Shown here: piece after piece, positions 52,196-59,243 of the stretch
Layout of the letters: the number at the start of each line of letters is the position of its first letter
Numbering within the stretch: the first letter of the stretch is position 1
Assembly: GCA_017993055.1 (NCBI GenBank)
Contig: JAGONM010000018.1
Coordinates: 1-64,000, forward strand
Origin: Armatimonadota bacterium
GTDB taxonomy: Bacteria > Armatimonadota > UBA5829 > DTJY01
DNA length: 64,000 nt
Reading direction: 5' to 3'
Translations under genes and position numbers: made by a program
Notes under the pieces: generated by a model
Databases searched by the model: none
The model's input: the letters and a program-made list of their open reading frames with translations, nothing else
Told to the model about the DNA's origin: nothing

Positions 52196-52630
52196 CTACC
52201 AACTCCTCATGCTTTCGTCCGTGAAGCAGAGCTGCACGCCCGTGGTGGTGCTCCCGATCCCGGCGTCGCCGTCGGCGGCGTATGCCTTCAGGTAGGGCCG
52301 CAACCTCTCCGCCCCCTGCGCGGCGAGCGACGCACCGTAATCCCTGCGCGCGCCGAGGGTGATTCCCCCTGCCGACAGGGTCTCCGACGCCCCGGATTCG
52401 CGGTCCATCTGCCGCAGGCACTCCCCGCTGATGATCTCCAGGATGCCGAGCTTCAGGGTCGCCTGCAGCCTGGTGTTGCCCGTGTCATTCAGGCAATCGT
52501 CCGATATCGTGTACTCGACGCTCGGCTGCATCTCGCCGATGAGCGCGTCTATGTCCGAATCGCGGCTCGTGTCCGACGTCGGGATCATGCACTTGCGCTT
52601 GACCTCCGCCCGGCTGATCGAAATCGCCAT
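52196..52630 (-). CDS. Phage head-tail connector-like protein
   Basis: 144 residues; GAGGAGG lies six nt upstream of ATG 52630. Mostly helical (DSDIDALIGEMQPSVEYTIS, LQATLKLGILEIISGECLRQ) as in the gp6/gp15-type connector group, with a C-terminal segment (GAERLRPYLKAYAADGDAGI) like that of phage protein Gp36-type head-completion proteins. Not certain by sequence; context is strong. Confidence 0.5.
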   Translation of the reverse strand: MAISISRAEVKRKCMIPTSDTSRDSDIDALIGEMQPSVEYTISDDCLNDTGNTRLQATLKLGILEIISGECLRQMDRESGASETLSAGGITLGARRDYGASLAAQGAERLRPYLKAYAADGDAGIGSTTTGVQLCFTDESMRSW

Positions 52631-52634
52631 GTCA

Positions 52635-52690
52635 TCCTCCTCTCATACTCCTGCTCATACTCGTACTCGTACTCCTACTCGTGCTCGTAC
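52635..52690. repeat. TACTCG hexamer microsatellite
   Basis: About nine imperfect units of TACTCG/TACTCC. On the minus strand they read GAGTAC/GAGTAG and run directly into the ribosome-binding region of the connector gene (start 52630). Confidence 0.75.
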
Positions 52691-52731
52691 TCGACAACCT
52701 CCAGTAGCGGCCGCGCCCCAGTGCCGGCCGG

Positions 52732-52876
52732 CCGCCCTTCGATACACTCTCCGCTTCGCTCCGAGCACTCAGGGCTCACGGAGTGGGCAGCCGGCAACCA
52801 GTAGTCAGTAACCAGTGACCGGTAACCGAAACCGCCGGTCCTGAGTGCGCGCTCCGGCGCGTGTATCGAAGGACGA
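52732..52876. repeat. R1 pair with an ACCAGTAACCAGTGACC spacer
   Basis: CCCTTCGATACACTCTCC arm (52736-52776) and CCTGAGTGCGCGCTCC...GTATCGAAGGAC (52840-52876) flank a spacer containing GGCAACCAGTAGTCAGTAAC-type units. Confidence 0.8.
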
Positions 52877-52890
52877 CCTCCACCATCGGC

Positions 52891-53238
52891 TCACACCGCA
52901 TCCGCCACGTACAGGTAGGCCTCGGCCCCGTTCCCCGTCAGCGTGACCGCCAGGTCCGCAGGGCATCCGAGCGGCATCGGCAGCATCACCGACTGCGCCC
53001 AGCCCGAGGCAGCCCTCAGCTTCACCACCGGGTCCGAGTCGCACTCCACCGTCACGGTCGCGGCCTCCATACCGGAGACCAGCAGCACGCCCGCCAGCCT
53101 GCACGCGCCGGTCTCCACCGTCCCGGTCTCCGTGACCCTGTGGCACCGGCACTCCTCCTGAGCCGTCATCAGGCCGCCCTGAGCGGTGCAGAGCACCTCC
53201 TGAGCCTGCCTCGTGGTCTTGTTCGCCGCCGTCAACAT
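52891..53238 (-). CDS. Phage-associated protein, paralog of 50301-50648
   Basis: 115 residues from ATG 53238. Starts MLTAANKTTRQAQEV and carries a beta-rich core (RLAGVLLVSGMEAATVTVEC, VMLPMPLGCPADLAVTLTGN). The Cys pair in EECRCHRV is absent from its paralog. Sits just downstream of the major capsid gene, where decoration or head-fibre genes are usual. No named family recognised. Confidence 0.65.
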   Translation of the reverse strand: MLTAANKTTRQAQEVLCTAQGGLMTAQEECRCHRVTETGTVETGACRLAGVLLVSGMEAATVTVECDSDPVVKLRAASGWAQSVMLPMPLGCPADLAVTLTGNGAEAYLYVADAV

Positions 53239-53261
53239 AGCCCGACCCTCCTTCTCCGCGT

Positions 53262-53363
53262 GACCAGTGGCCAGTAACCAGTGACCGGTAACCAGTGATT
53301 GGTGACCGTCATCCTGAACTTGATTCAGGATCCATGGATGCCGAATCAAGTTCGGCATGACGT
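53262..53363. repeat. ACCAGTGACCGGTAACC units and R2
   Basis: GACCAGTGGCCAGTAACCAG-type units (53262-53310), then R2 (53308-53363; ATCCTGAACTTGATTCAGGAT and GCCGAATCAAGTTCGGC). Confidence 0.75.
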
Positions 53364-53404
53364 CCCTCCTCCGTCCTCTCCGCGTCTCTCCTCCCCGCGT
53401 CTCC

Positions 53405-54310
53405 CTAAGCCACCGCGCTGCCGTACGCGAGCTGCCAGAGCCCGTAGCCGACGTTGTACCGGGCGCGCACGCCGTAGACGTACTGGTCGCGCATGAACCC
53501 GTTCTCGGAGTTGCCCTCCAGCGCGGCGAACTCAACCGGCACCCTCGACTGGAAGATCACCGGCTTGATGACCCGCCTCGTGCAGAGCAGGAACCAGTCG
53601 TTCGCGTCGCTGAGATACGGGCTCACGACCAGGTCGAGCGAGTTGCGCAGCACGTTCCTGCGGTTGTCGGTCTTGTTCGCGGCCGTGTCCGGCGCGAGCC
53701 ACGACTCGAGCAGTTCCATCGCGGTCCACCTGAGGTCGGGCGGAACCACCAGCGTGTCAGGCACGACGCCCATGATCCGCCCCTTGTCGTCCTTGAACTT
53801 CGACATGCTCGTGATCGCGGTCTGCAGCGAGGTGGCGGAGAGGGCGGTCGTGCCCTTGTTCGACTGCGTGCCGGAGTCGCCCTCGGCGTGATCGGTGTCG
53901 AAGAAGTACTGGCCGTCGTAGGCGAGGCTCGCGAACCCGTCCTTCAGCAGGCCGAACACCAGCTCGTCCTGATGCCGCCGCGCCTCGTCGGCGAGGCTCT
54001 GGACCCGGAGCTTGATCTGGCCGTACTGGTCGTCCTCAAGCGCCGCGCGGTCCACGGAGATCGAGGACTCCCAGGTCTTGTTGACGATCGAATAGCTGTG
54101 CTCGAGCAGGCTCGTGGGCGCTCGCTCGTCCTTGAACTCGCGCATCTTCGGCACGGAGCCGAGCCAGGCGTACTTCTCGGTGTCCTGCCCGGACGGCACG
54201 ACGGTCGCGATGCGCTCCCAGTCGCCGACCGCGGACTCGTATGCGTCGAAGAAGACCGCGCGCAGCCCCGCCTCCAGCATGTTGGGAATGTCCGACTTCA
54301 CGATTGGCAT
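53405..54310 (-). CDS. Mu-like major capsid (gpT-type) protein
   Basis: 301 residues; AGGAGACACAA precedes ATG 54310. The N-terminus MPIVKSDIPNMLEAGLRAVF and VPSGQDTEKYAWLGSVPKMR are typical of Mu gpT major head subunits, with the middle SYSIVNKTWESSISVDRAAL and later PDTLVVPPDLRW and SNKGTTALSATSLQ segments. It would form the HK97-fold icosahedral shell. Full length, no internal stop, so still potentially functional. Confidence 0.88.
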   Translation of the reverse strand: MPIVKSDIPNMLEAGLRAVFFDAYESAVGDWERIATVVPSGQDTEKYAWLGSVPKMREFKDERAPTSLLEHSYSIVNKTWESSISVDRAALEDDQYGQIKLRVQSLADEARRHQDELVFGLLKDGFASLAYDGQYFFDTDHAEGDSGTQSNKGTTALSATSLQTAITSMSKFKDDKGRIMGVVPDTLVVPPDLRWTAMELLESWLAPDTAANKTDNRRNVLRNSLDLVVSPYLSDANDWFLLCTRRVIKPVIFQSRVPVEFAALEGNSENGFMRDQYVYGVRARYNVGYGLWQLAYGSAVA

Positions 54311-54327
54311 TTGTGTCTCCTTTCTTG

Positions 54328-54478
54328 AATGCAGAGAACACGGAAGCGCGGAGAAGAGCGGAGGACACGGAGAGGCCTCTCATCAGAAACCGAGGAGGGT
54401 GTCGTCTTCTGCCCCTTCCCGACTTCCCGATGGTGTTCCGCGTATTCCGTTTCCCCTCCGTGCTCTCAGCGTTCTCTC
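54328..54478. repeat. GAGAACACGGAAG...CCGTGCTCTCAGCGTTCTC inverted repeat
   Basis: GCAGAGAACACGGAAGCGCG (from 54331) and TTCCCCTCCGTGCTCTCAGCG (to about 54478) are loosely complementary arms around a GC-rich spacer between the capsid and decoration-like genes. Confidence 0.55.
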
Positions 54479-54901
54479 CTAACGCGCGTAACCGTCTATC
54501 CTGACGCGCACCTGGCTCGCGCTCACGATCTCCGCGATCACCCCGCACTTGACGTCGTTGGTCGTCGCGCCCGCGTCGTCGTCAACCGTCTGGTTGTCCA
54601 CGATGTAGACCTCCTTGCCGACGACCGCCTGGGCCGCGTCGCCGCCGTTGTATGCGAACGTATGTTCGCCTGTCTTCTCGATGCGGATCTCCCTCGCGCC
54701 GGCCGATCCCGCGGAGTTGTCCGCCGTCTCGTAGCTGACCCCGGCGAAGAGGAAGCTCGCCGTGTCCGCGCCGTTGGTGACGTGCCCGCTCGTGTTGATG
54801 CACGCCAGCACCCCCTTCGGGATCTTGACGTTCGACATCTTCATCGCCTTCAGCTTGCCGTCACTGCGCCTGGTGTCTCTGTCTGTGGTTGTTGCTGTCA
54901 T
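54479..54901 (-). CDS. Phage head decoration-like protein
   Basis: 140 residues; GAGG lies a few nt before ATG 54901. It begins with a polar stretch (TDRDTRRSDGKLKAMKMS) followed by a beta-rich domain (GVLACINTSGHVTNG, ASFLFAGVSYETADN, TFAYNGGDAAQAVVGKEVYI). Position between the protease and the major capsid matches decoration or DUF2190-type capsid-associated proteins. Confidence 0.6.
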   Translation of the reverse strand: MTATTTDRDTRRSDGKLKAMKMSNVKIPKGVLACINTSGHVTNGADTASFLFAGVSYETADNSAGSAGAREIRIEKTGEHTFAYNGGDAAQAVVGKEVYIVDNQTVDDDAGATTNDVKCGVIAEIVSASQVRVRIDGYAR

Positions 54902-54955
54902 GATTCACCTCATCTTTCATCGGGTCTGACTGGTCGGACGCGTCGGACGTGCGCC

Positions 54956-55819
54956 CTACGCATACTTCTCCACCTGCTCCCGGCTGACCCCGAGCTTCGA
55001 GAGCACGTCCTCCTCCTCCACGCTCAACAGTATCCGCGCCGCCATGCCGGTGCTGCCGGGAGTGAGTTCCCCGAACTCGATCACCTTCGGCTGGGCCTCG
55101 ATGAAGTTCAGGAACACCTCGCCCACCGTCGCCTCGCGATCCGCGAACTTCACTACCTGCTCGCCCTGCATCAGCAGGTCCCGCGCGAACGGCTCCGACG
55201 CGGGCACGATCTTCCCCTGCGACCTCAGCAGCTCCAGCCGCGCCTCAACGACCTTCGACCGGAGCGCGAACTTCAACTCCTCGATTCGCCGATCCTTCTC
55301 GTCTTCGCTCATCATCTTCACCTCCTCTCCATCCTCCGACTCATCCGCAGATGAACGCCGATGAACGCAGATGGAATCGAAATCCGGTCCGGTTTGATCC
55401 GCGTCCATTTGCGTGTATCGGCGGTTGCGTTCCGCGTCCCGAAACATCGCCGCGCCCGCCACCCTCGGGCTGAGCACCAGCGACACCTCCGCCAGCCTCA
55501 GCGGCTCCCTCAGCAGGCCGACGCTCAGCCGCCTGATCCCCCGCCGCTCCAGGAAGCTCGCCAGGTCCTGCGGGAATGCCAGGGTGGCGAACAGCTCCTT
55601 TCCCTTGCGCCAGATCCGCTTCACGGTCCCGAGCGGGTCGAGCGGGCTGTCGGCATGCTCGACCTTCACCGGGCACTCCGCGAAGCCCTCGACGATCGCG
55701 TCGAGGTCGGCCTCGGTCACCGTGATCCCCTTGTCGGGATACTCCCCCGCCTCGAAGATCCGCGCGGACTTCTCCACCGGCATCTCCTCAGGCGTACACT
55801 CGAAATCGAAGTGAATCAT
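54956..55819 (-). CDS. Mu gpI-type prohead protease/scaffold with in-frame repeat insertion
   Basis: 287 residues from ATG 55819. The N-terminal domain (about 1-127; KGITVTEADLDAIVEGFAEC, CPVKVEHADSPLDPLGTVKR, IRRLSVGLLREPLRLAEVSL) matches Mu I-type serine proteases. A helical scaffold-like C-terminus follows (about 165-287; DEKDRRIEELKFALRSK, RDLLMQGEQVVKFADRE). The junction, residues about 128-160, is encoded by a host-type repeat (55339-55436) that keeps the frame. Such proteins guide and cleave the prohead. Confidence 0.78.
   Translation of the reverse strand: MIHFDFECTPEEMPVEKSARIFEAGEYPDKGITVTEADLDAIVEGFAECPVKVEHADSPLDPLGTVKRIWRKGKELFATLAFPQDLASFLERRGIRRLSVGLLREPLRLAEVSLVLSPRVAGAAMFRDAERNRRYTQMDADQTGPDFDSICVHRRSSADESEDGEEVKMMSEDEKDRRIEELKFALRSKVVEARLELLRSQGKIVPASEPFARDLLMQGEQVVKFADREATVGEVFLNFIEAQPKVIEFGELTPGSTGMAARILLSVEEEDVLSKLGVSREQVEKYA
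55339..55436. repeat. GATGAACGCAGATG-type repeat inside the phage protease gene
   Basis: TCCGCAGATGAACGCCGATG...AACGCAGATGG then GCGTCCATTTGCGTGTATCGGCGG: arms of a GCAGAT/ATCTGC-type intergenic repeat seen widely in other genomes; read here in frame as low-complexity residues. Confidence 0.65.
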
Positions 55820-55842
55820 CGGTCTCCCTCCTCTCGGTGATG

Positions 55843-55990
55843 CAAATTCGAAATTCGAAGCACGAAATTCGAAACAATGCCAAATGACGGAAAGGAGCAA
55901 AACGGCGAACAGGGATGTCCTTCAGGGATTTCCCTTTCTCACTATTTGTAGTTTGTTTCGTGCTTCGTGCTTCGTGCTTCGAGTTTTCCT
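55843..55990. repeat. GAAATTCGAAGCACGAAATTCGAA / TTCGTGCTTCGTGCTTCG inverted repeat
   Basis: CGAAATTCGAAGCACGAAAT (55849-55870) and GTTTCGTGCTTCGTGCTTCG (55957-55976) face each other across about 85 nt. Fills the portal-protease gap with no gene seen. Confidence 0.6.
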
Positions 55991-55993
55991 CTG

Positions 55994-57373
55994 TCACGCT
56001 GCCGGAATCCCCAGATGCTCCCTGATCCACGGCTCGTCCGGCGCGACCACCTTCCCCTCGATCAGCTTCCCGATCACCCCGCCGAGCAGGCCGAGGTCCC
56101 TCTCCTCGAGGCTGCCGAGCGCGAACCGCGGGCATTCGGCCCGGCCGAAGTTGAACTCCACCAGCCGCCGCACGAGCTGTTCCCGCATCACCGTCTCCTC
56201 CAGGTCGCGCTCTAGCCGCTCCAGGTAGAACCTCAGCACGTCCATGTGCACCCTCGCCAGCGCGAGCGACCCGACCCGCGAGCCTTCGTCGCTCGTCAGC
56301 GTCTGGCCGAGGATCGCCTTGGCGATCTGCTTGTTGTGAAACTCGATCGCCGCGACGTACCCCGCATCGCCGCTCCTCTGAGCCTCCAGCAGTTCTATCG
56401 TCACGTCCTCCGGCACCACCAGCGCGGTCTCCTGCTGGATCTTGTCGAGCACCCGGAGCAGCTCGTCCTGCTGGTCCTTCGAGACGCCCCGGCGGTACGT
56501 GCCCTTCGCGGTCGGCATCCCGAACTTCTCCAGGTAGAGGTTCCAGAACTTCAGGATCACCTCTTTGCTCCACCAGTGCTTGTACGCCGCGCGGAGGTCC
56601 GACTGCCCGTGCGGAAGCTCGTAGACCGGCATGTGCGTGTAGACGATGAACTTCTCCGCGGGGAGCAGGCGGGGCTGGAGTGCAACTCCAGCCCCAACGT
56701 CTCTATTATGTTGGGACCCTCCAAGATGTTGGGGCTTTCCACAATGTTGCGGCCCGAGTTGTACTCCAGCCCCAGAGTCTTCACAGTGTTGGGACCCTCC
56801 AAGATTCTGGGGCTCTCCACAGTGTTGGGGCCGGAGTTGTACTCCGGCCCCCGAAGCCAGATGCGTCAGCCCCCGCACGTTCAGGAACTCGTCCATCTCG
56901 AACCCGAACTCCGCCGGGTCCTTCGATTTCACGCTCGCGAGGCCGATCATCCCGCCGAACGGGCCGCCCTCGATCCGCCTGTAGTTGATCTCGCAGACCG
57001 AGAACCCCTTCGCGATCGCGTCGAGCACCTTGAAGAGCATGTCCGCTACCGAGCCCTTCATGTCGTTCAGGCAGAACTCGACGAACCGGGCGACCCGGAC
57101 GTCCTCCGGAGAGTCGGATGCCGGACGGACGCTCCATCCCTTCGACAGAACCGCGAACTTCTTGGTGTTCAGGCACGAGCGCACCTGCGCGTCGTTCTGC
57201 ATCTCGTCGTAGACCGCGAACCCCTTGCGGCTCACCAGGTCGTCCGGCGAGTATGCCGCCAGCCGGAACGCGCCGCTCGCAAGGCCCGACCTCGCCGCCG
57301 CGATCTCCCGCATCTCGGGCGCCTTCCGCTCGAACCTCCCGAGGATTCTCTCCCTGATCCAACCTTCCCTCAT
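55994..57373 (-). CDS. Mu-like portal protein (DUF935/gp29) with in-frame repeat insertion
   Basis: 459 residues from ATG 57373, the Shine-Dalgarno being part of a GAGTAGGAGCAGGAG repeat. DUF935 portal pattern: DEMQNDAQVRSCLNTKKFAV (about 55-75), DAIAKGFSVCEINYRRIEGG, HMPVYELPHGQSDLRAAYKHW, FWNLYLEKFGMPTAKGTYRR and VAAIEFHNKQIAKAILGQTLT. It should form the portal ring for DNA entry. Residues about 173-235 (three units of GAGVQLxPQHCGxPQ-like sequence) are encoded by repeat family R4 plus a CCAACATCTTGGAGGG-type unit, inserted in a loop without breaking the frame. Confidence 0.85.
   Translation of the reverse strand: MREGWIRERILGRFERKAPEMREIAAARSGLASGAFRLAAYSPDDLVSRKGFAVYDEMQNDAQVRSCLNTKKFAVLSKGWSVRPASDSPEDVRVARFVEFCLNDMKGSVADMLFKVLDAIAKGFSVCEINYRRIEGGPFGGMIGLASVKSKDPAEFGFEMDEFLNVRGLTHLASGAGVQLRPQHCGEPQNLGGSQHCEDSGAGVQLGPQHCGKPQHLGGSQHNRDVGAGVALQPRLLPAEKFIVYTHMPVYELPHGQSDLRAAYKHWWSKEVILKFWNLYLEKFGMPTAKGTYRRGVSKDQQDELLRVLDKIQQETALVVPEDVTIELLEAQRSGDAGYVAAIEFHNKQIAKAILGQTLTSDEGSRVGSLALARVHMDVLRFYLERLERDLEETVMREQLVRRLVEFNFGRAECPRFALGSLEERDLGLLGGVIGKLIEGKVVAPDEPWIREHLGIPAA
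56669..56857. repeat. R4 palindromes inserted in the portal gene
   Basis: Three GGAGTTGTACTCC-like or GAGTGCAACTCC palindromes (56675-56690, 56757-56770, 56834-56848) alternate with near-identical units GTTGGGACCCTCCAAGAT (56710 and 56789) and GGGGCTTTCCACAATGTTG. Total about 189 nt, a multiple of three. Confidence 0.8.
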
Positions 57374-57435
57374 GCTCCTGCTCCTACTCGTAATCGTACT
57401 CGTAATCGTACTCGCAATCGTACTCGTACTCGCCC
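57374..57435. repeat. TACTCG/TAATCG hexamer microsatellite
   Basis: Ten imperfect hexamers (CTACTCGTAATCGTACTCGT). On the minus strand GAGTAC units run directly into the portal start and supply its ribosome-binding purines. Confidence 0.8.
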
Positions 57436-57565
57436 CTCTCCCGGCAGACGGCCGAAATTTTCTCTCTCATATATGAAGGGCGCGAAAACGGCCAAAATGA
57501 ATGAACGTAGCGTGAAATTTTCGAGAAACTTTGGGGCGGGGTCCTGCCCGCAGGTCAGGATGATG

Positions 57566-57571
57566 TATAAT
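57566..57571 (+). promoter_or_regulatory. Consensus -10 upstream of the ACT-like gene
   Basis: TATAAT at 57566-57571, 47 nt before ATG 57618. No recognisable -35 and no TGn extension, so support is moderate. Confidence 0.45.
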
Positions 57572-57617
57572 GGCCTGGTTGACAGCCTGGTTCTGCAACA
57601 TCCGATGGAGGAATGAC

Positions 57618-57875
57618 ATGAGCAAGCGAATAGTACTTGGAGTCCATCTTTCGAACAGGATGAAGGAGGCCGTGGAGTTTCAGTCCGTCCTGAGCAAGTG
57701 CGGCTGCAACATCCGCACGCGCGTCGGCCTTCACGACGTCGCCGACGGGGTCTGCTCGTCCGCCGGGCTGATCCTGCTCGAGATGTACGGCGACGAGGGA
57801 CAGATAGCCCAGTGCGAGGCGAAGCTGAACGCCATCGAGGGCGTCGAAGTCCAGAAGATGGTCTTCGAGGAGTAG
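57618..57875 (+). CDS. Small ACT-like regulator (TM1266 type)
   Basis: 85 residues from ATG 57618, with GGAGG six nt upstream. It fits the iron-only-hydrogenase-system regulator/TM1266 family: KRIVLGVHLSNRMKEAVEFQ, CGCNIRTRVGLHDV and GLILLEMYGDEGQIAQCEAK, with the alternating beta-alpha-beta pattern of ACT or NikR-C-like domains. These small dimers are thought to sense metabolites or redox state. Three Cys near residues 28-47 could matter. No hydrogenase genes are nearby, so the pathway is unknown. Confidence 0.75.
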   Translation: MSKRIVLGVHLSNRMKEAVEFQSVLSKCGCNIRTRVGLHDVADGVCSSAGLILLEMYGDEGQIAQCEAKLNAIEGVEVQKMVFEE

Positions 57876-57883
57876 CGCGCGGC

Positions 57884-58005
57884 CGTCCTTCGATACACGC
57901 GCGGGAGCGCGCACTCAGGACTAGCGGGTCTTGTGCCAGTTTGACGAATGGTGGATACCGACAGCCCTGAGTGCTCGGAGCGAAGCGGAGAGTGTATCGA
58001 AGGGC
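57884..58005. repeat. Two R1 units in opposite arm versions
   Basis: GTCCTTCGATACACGCGCGG...CACTCAGGAC (57884-57922) and AGCCCTGAGTGCTCGGAGCG...GTATCGAAGGGC (57962-58003). Confidence 0.85.
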
Positions 58006-58075
58006 GGCCTTGCCGGCACGGAGACACGGCCGCTACAGTTGCCGCCGCCCACTCCCCCCGCCCGCCGCCCCGAAC

Positions 58076-58104
58076 TTGATTCAGGGCCCATCCGGCGGTA
58101 TAAT
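58076..58104 (+). promoter_or_regulatory. Promoter whose -35 lies in an R2 repeat fragment
   Basis: TTGATT (58076-58081), a 17-nt spacer and TATAAT (58099-58104). The TTGATT is part of GAACTTGATTCAGGG, a partial R2 copy. Predicted start near 58111, about 22 nt before ATG 58133. Confidence 0.65.
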
Positions 58105-58132
58105 CTGGTACCATTCCCAGGAGGTATCAGAG

Positions 58133-59056
58133 ATGCAGGAACCTATCGCAAAGTATTTTCACGCGGGGCTGATTCACCCCATGGCATATCCGCAGGTCAT
58201 CAAGGGCGAGGGCCCCGTCCTCGAGACGCTCTCGAGGATCCTGACCGACGACTACTTCGGCGCCGTCGAGGTCACCTGGATCAAGGACGACGCCGTCCGC
58301 GCCGAAGCCGCGAAGATGCTCCGGACCGCCCACGTGGACGTCGTCTTCGCCGGACAGCCGCCTCTCCTCACCCAGAAGCTCGACATCAACGCCGCCGATG
58401 CGTCCGCCCGCGCGCAGGCCGTCGCGCAGTGCAGGAACTCCGTTGACCAGGCGTATGAGATCGGCGCGTGCATCCTCGCCGTCCTGAGCGGCCCGTACCC
58501 CGCCGACGGGGACAAGCAGGCCGCCTACGAGCGGCTCGCCGACTCCCTCAGGCAGATCTGCAGCTACGCCAGATCGAAGGGCGACCTCGTCGTCTCGCTC
58601 GAGACCTTCGACTACGACATAGACAAGAGCTGCCTCGTCGGCCCGACCGCCGAGGCCGTCGAACTTGCGAAGCAGGTCACCTCCGAGTGCCCGAACTTCG
58701 GCCTCACGGTGGATCTGAGCCACCAGCCAATGCTCAACGAGTCCATCGAGCAGATGGTTTCCACCGCCGCGCCTCACCTCGTGCACGCGCACATCGGCAA
58801 CGCGGTCCTGGCCGACAAGTCAAGCGCGGCATACGGCGACCAGCACCCCGCGTTCGGCTGCGCGGACGGCGAGAACGACGTGGACGAGGTCGTCCTGTTC
58901 CTGAAGGCCCTCATGGACACCGGCTACTTCAAGAAGAAGCTCCCCTCGAAGATGCCGATCGTCAGCTTCGAGGTCAAGCCGCTCGCGGGCGAGGACTCGG
59001 ACATCGTGGTCGCCGGGGCGAAGCGGGTGCTCAACGAGGCCTGGGCGAAGCTCTAG
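58133..59056 (+). CDS. Sugar-phosphate isomerase/epimerase-like TIM-barrel protein
   Basis: 307 residues from ATG 58133 (AGGAGG nine nt upstream). TIM-barrel pattern of the AP-endonuclease-2/xylose-isomerase-like superfamily: FGAVEVTWIKDD, VVFAGQPPLL, GACILAVLSGPYP, LVVSLETFDYD (metal Glu), FGLTVDLSHQPM (Asp/His), HLVHAHIGNAVL and IVSFEVKPL. Metal-binding Glu, Asp, His and Glu are placed as in these enzymes. A sugar or inositol catabolic isomerase is likely; the substrate is not shown by the context. Confidence 0.83.
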   Translation: MQEPIAKYFHAGLIHPMAYPQVIKGEGPVLETLSRILTDDYFGAVEVTWIKDDAVRAEAAKMLRTAHVDVVFAGQPPLLTQKLDINAADASARAQAVAQCRNSVDQAYEIGACILAVLSGPYPADGDKQAAYERLADSLRQICSYARSKGDLVVSLETFDYDIDKSCLVGPTAEAVELAKQVTSECPNFGLTVDLSHQPMLNESIEQMVSTAAPHLVHAHIGNAVLADKSSAAYGDQHPAFGCADGENDVDEVVLFLKALMDTGYFKKKLPSKMPIVSFEVKPLAGEDSDIVVAGAKRVLNEAWAKL

Positions 59057-59097
59057 GGCAGGGCCGAGGGACGAGGGGCGGACACGATGCCCAACCC

Positions 59098-59150
59098 GCC
59101 GTCATGCCGGACTTGATCCGGCATCCAGCACGGGATGGATCCTGAATACC
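59098..59150. repeat. R2 variant
   Basis: GTCATGCCGGACTTGATCCGGCATCC and GGGATGGATCCTGAAT, one hairpin complete and the second truncated. Confidence 0.7.
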
Positions 59151-59243
59151 GGCTGCCGGGCACCGGTCACTTCCCGCGCCGCAGGTTTTCGCCCGGCCCG
59201 CGGCGAACACACATGTGTCCAACAATGCCCGGAGGTTGATCTA

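Larger units (their letters stand above)
50301..57373 (-). mobile_element. Mu-like prophage remnant: head and lysis module only
   Basis: Eleven minus-strand genes in phage order: portal (DUF935/gp29), I-type protease, decoration-like protein, gpT major capsid, head-surface-like protein, two connector-like proteins, two small membrane proteins, endolysin and a second head-surface-like protein. Terminase, tail, integrase/transposase and regulatory genes are missing in and near the block. Host palindromes lie between most genes and inside two of them, which implies long residence. No flanking direct repeats were found. Confidence 0.75.

Noticed and set aside
57374-57435. CRISPR-like array
   Set aside because: Direct hexamer units without spacers. 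None of the repeat families shows regular repeat-spacer spacing.
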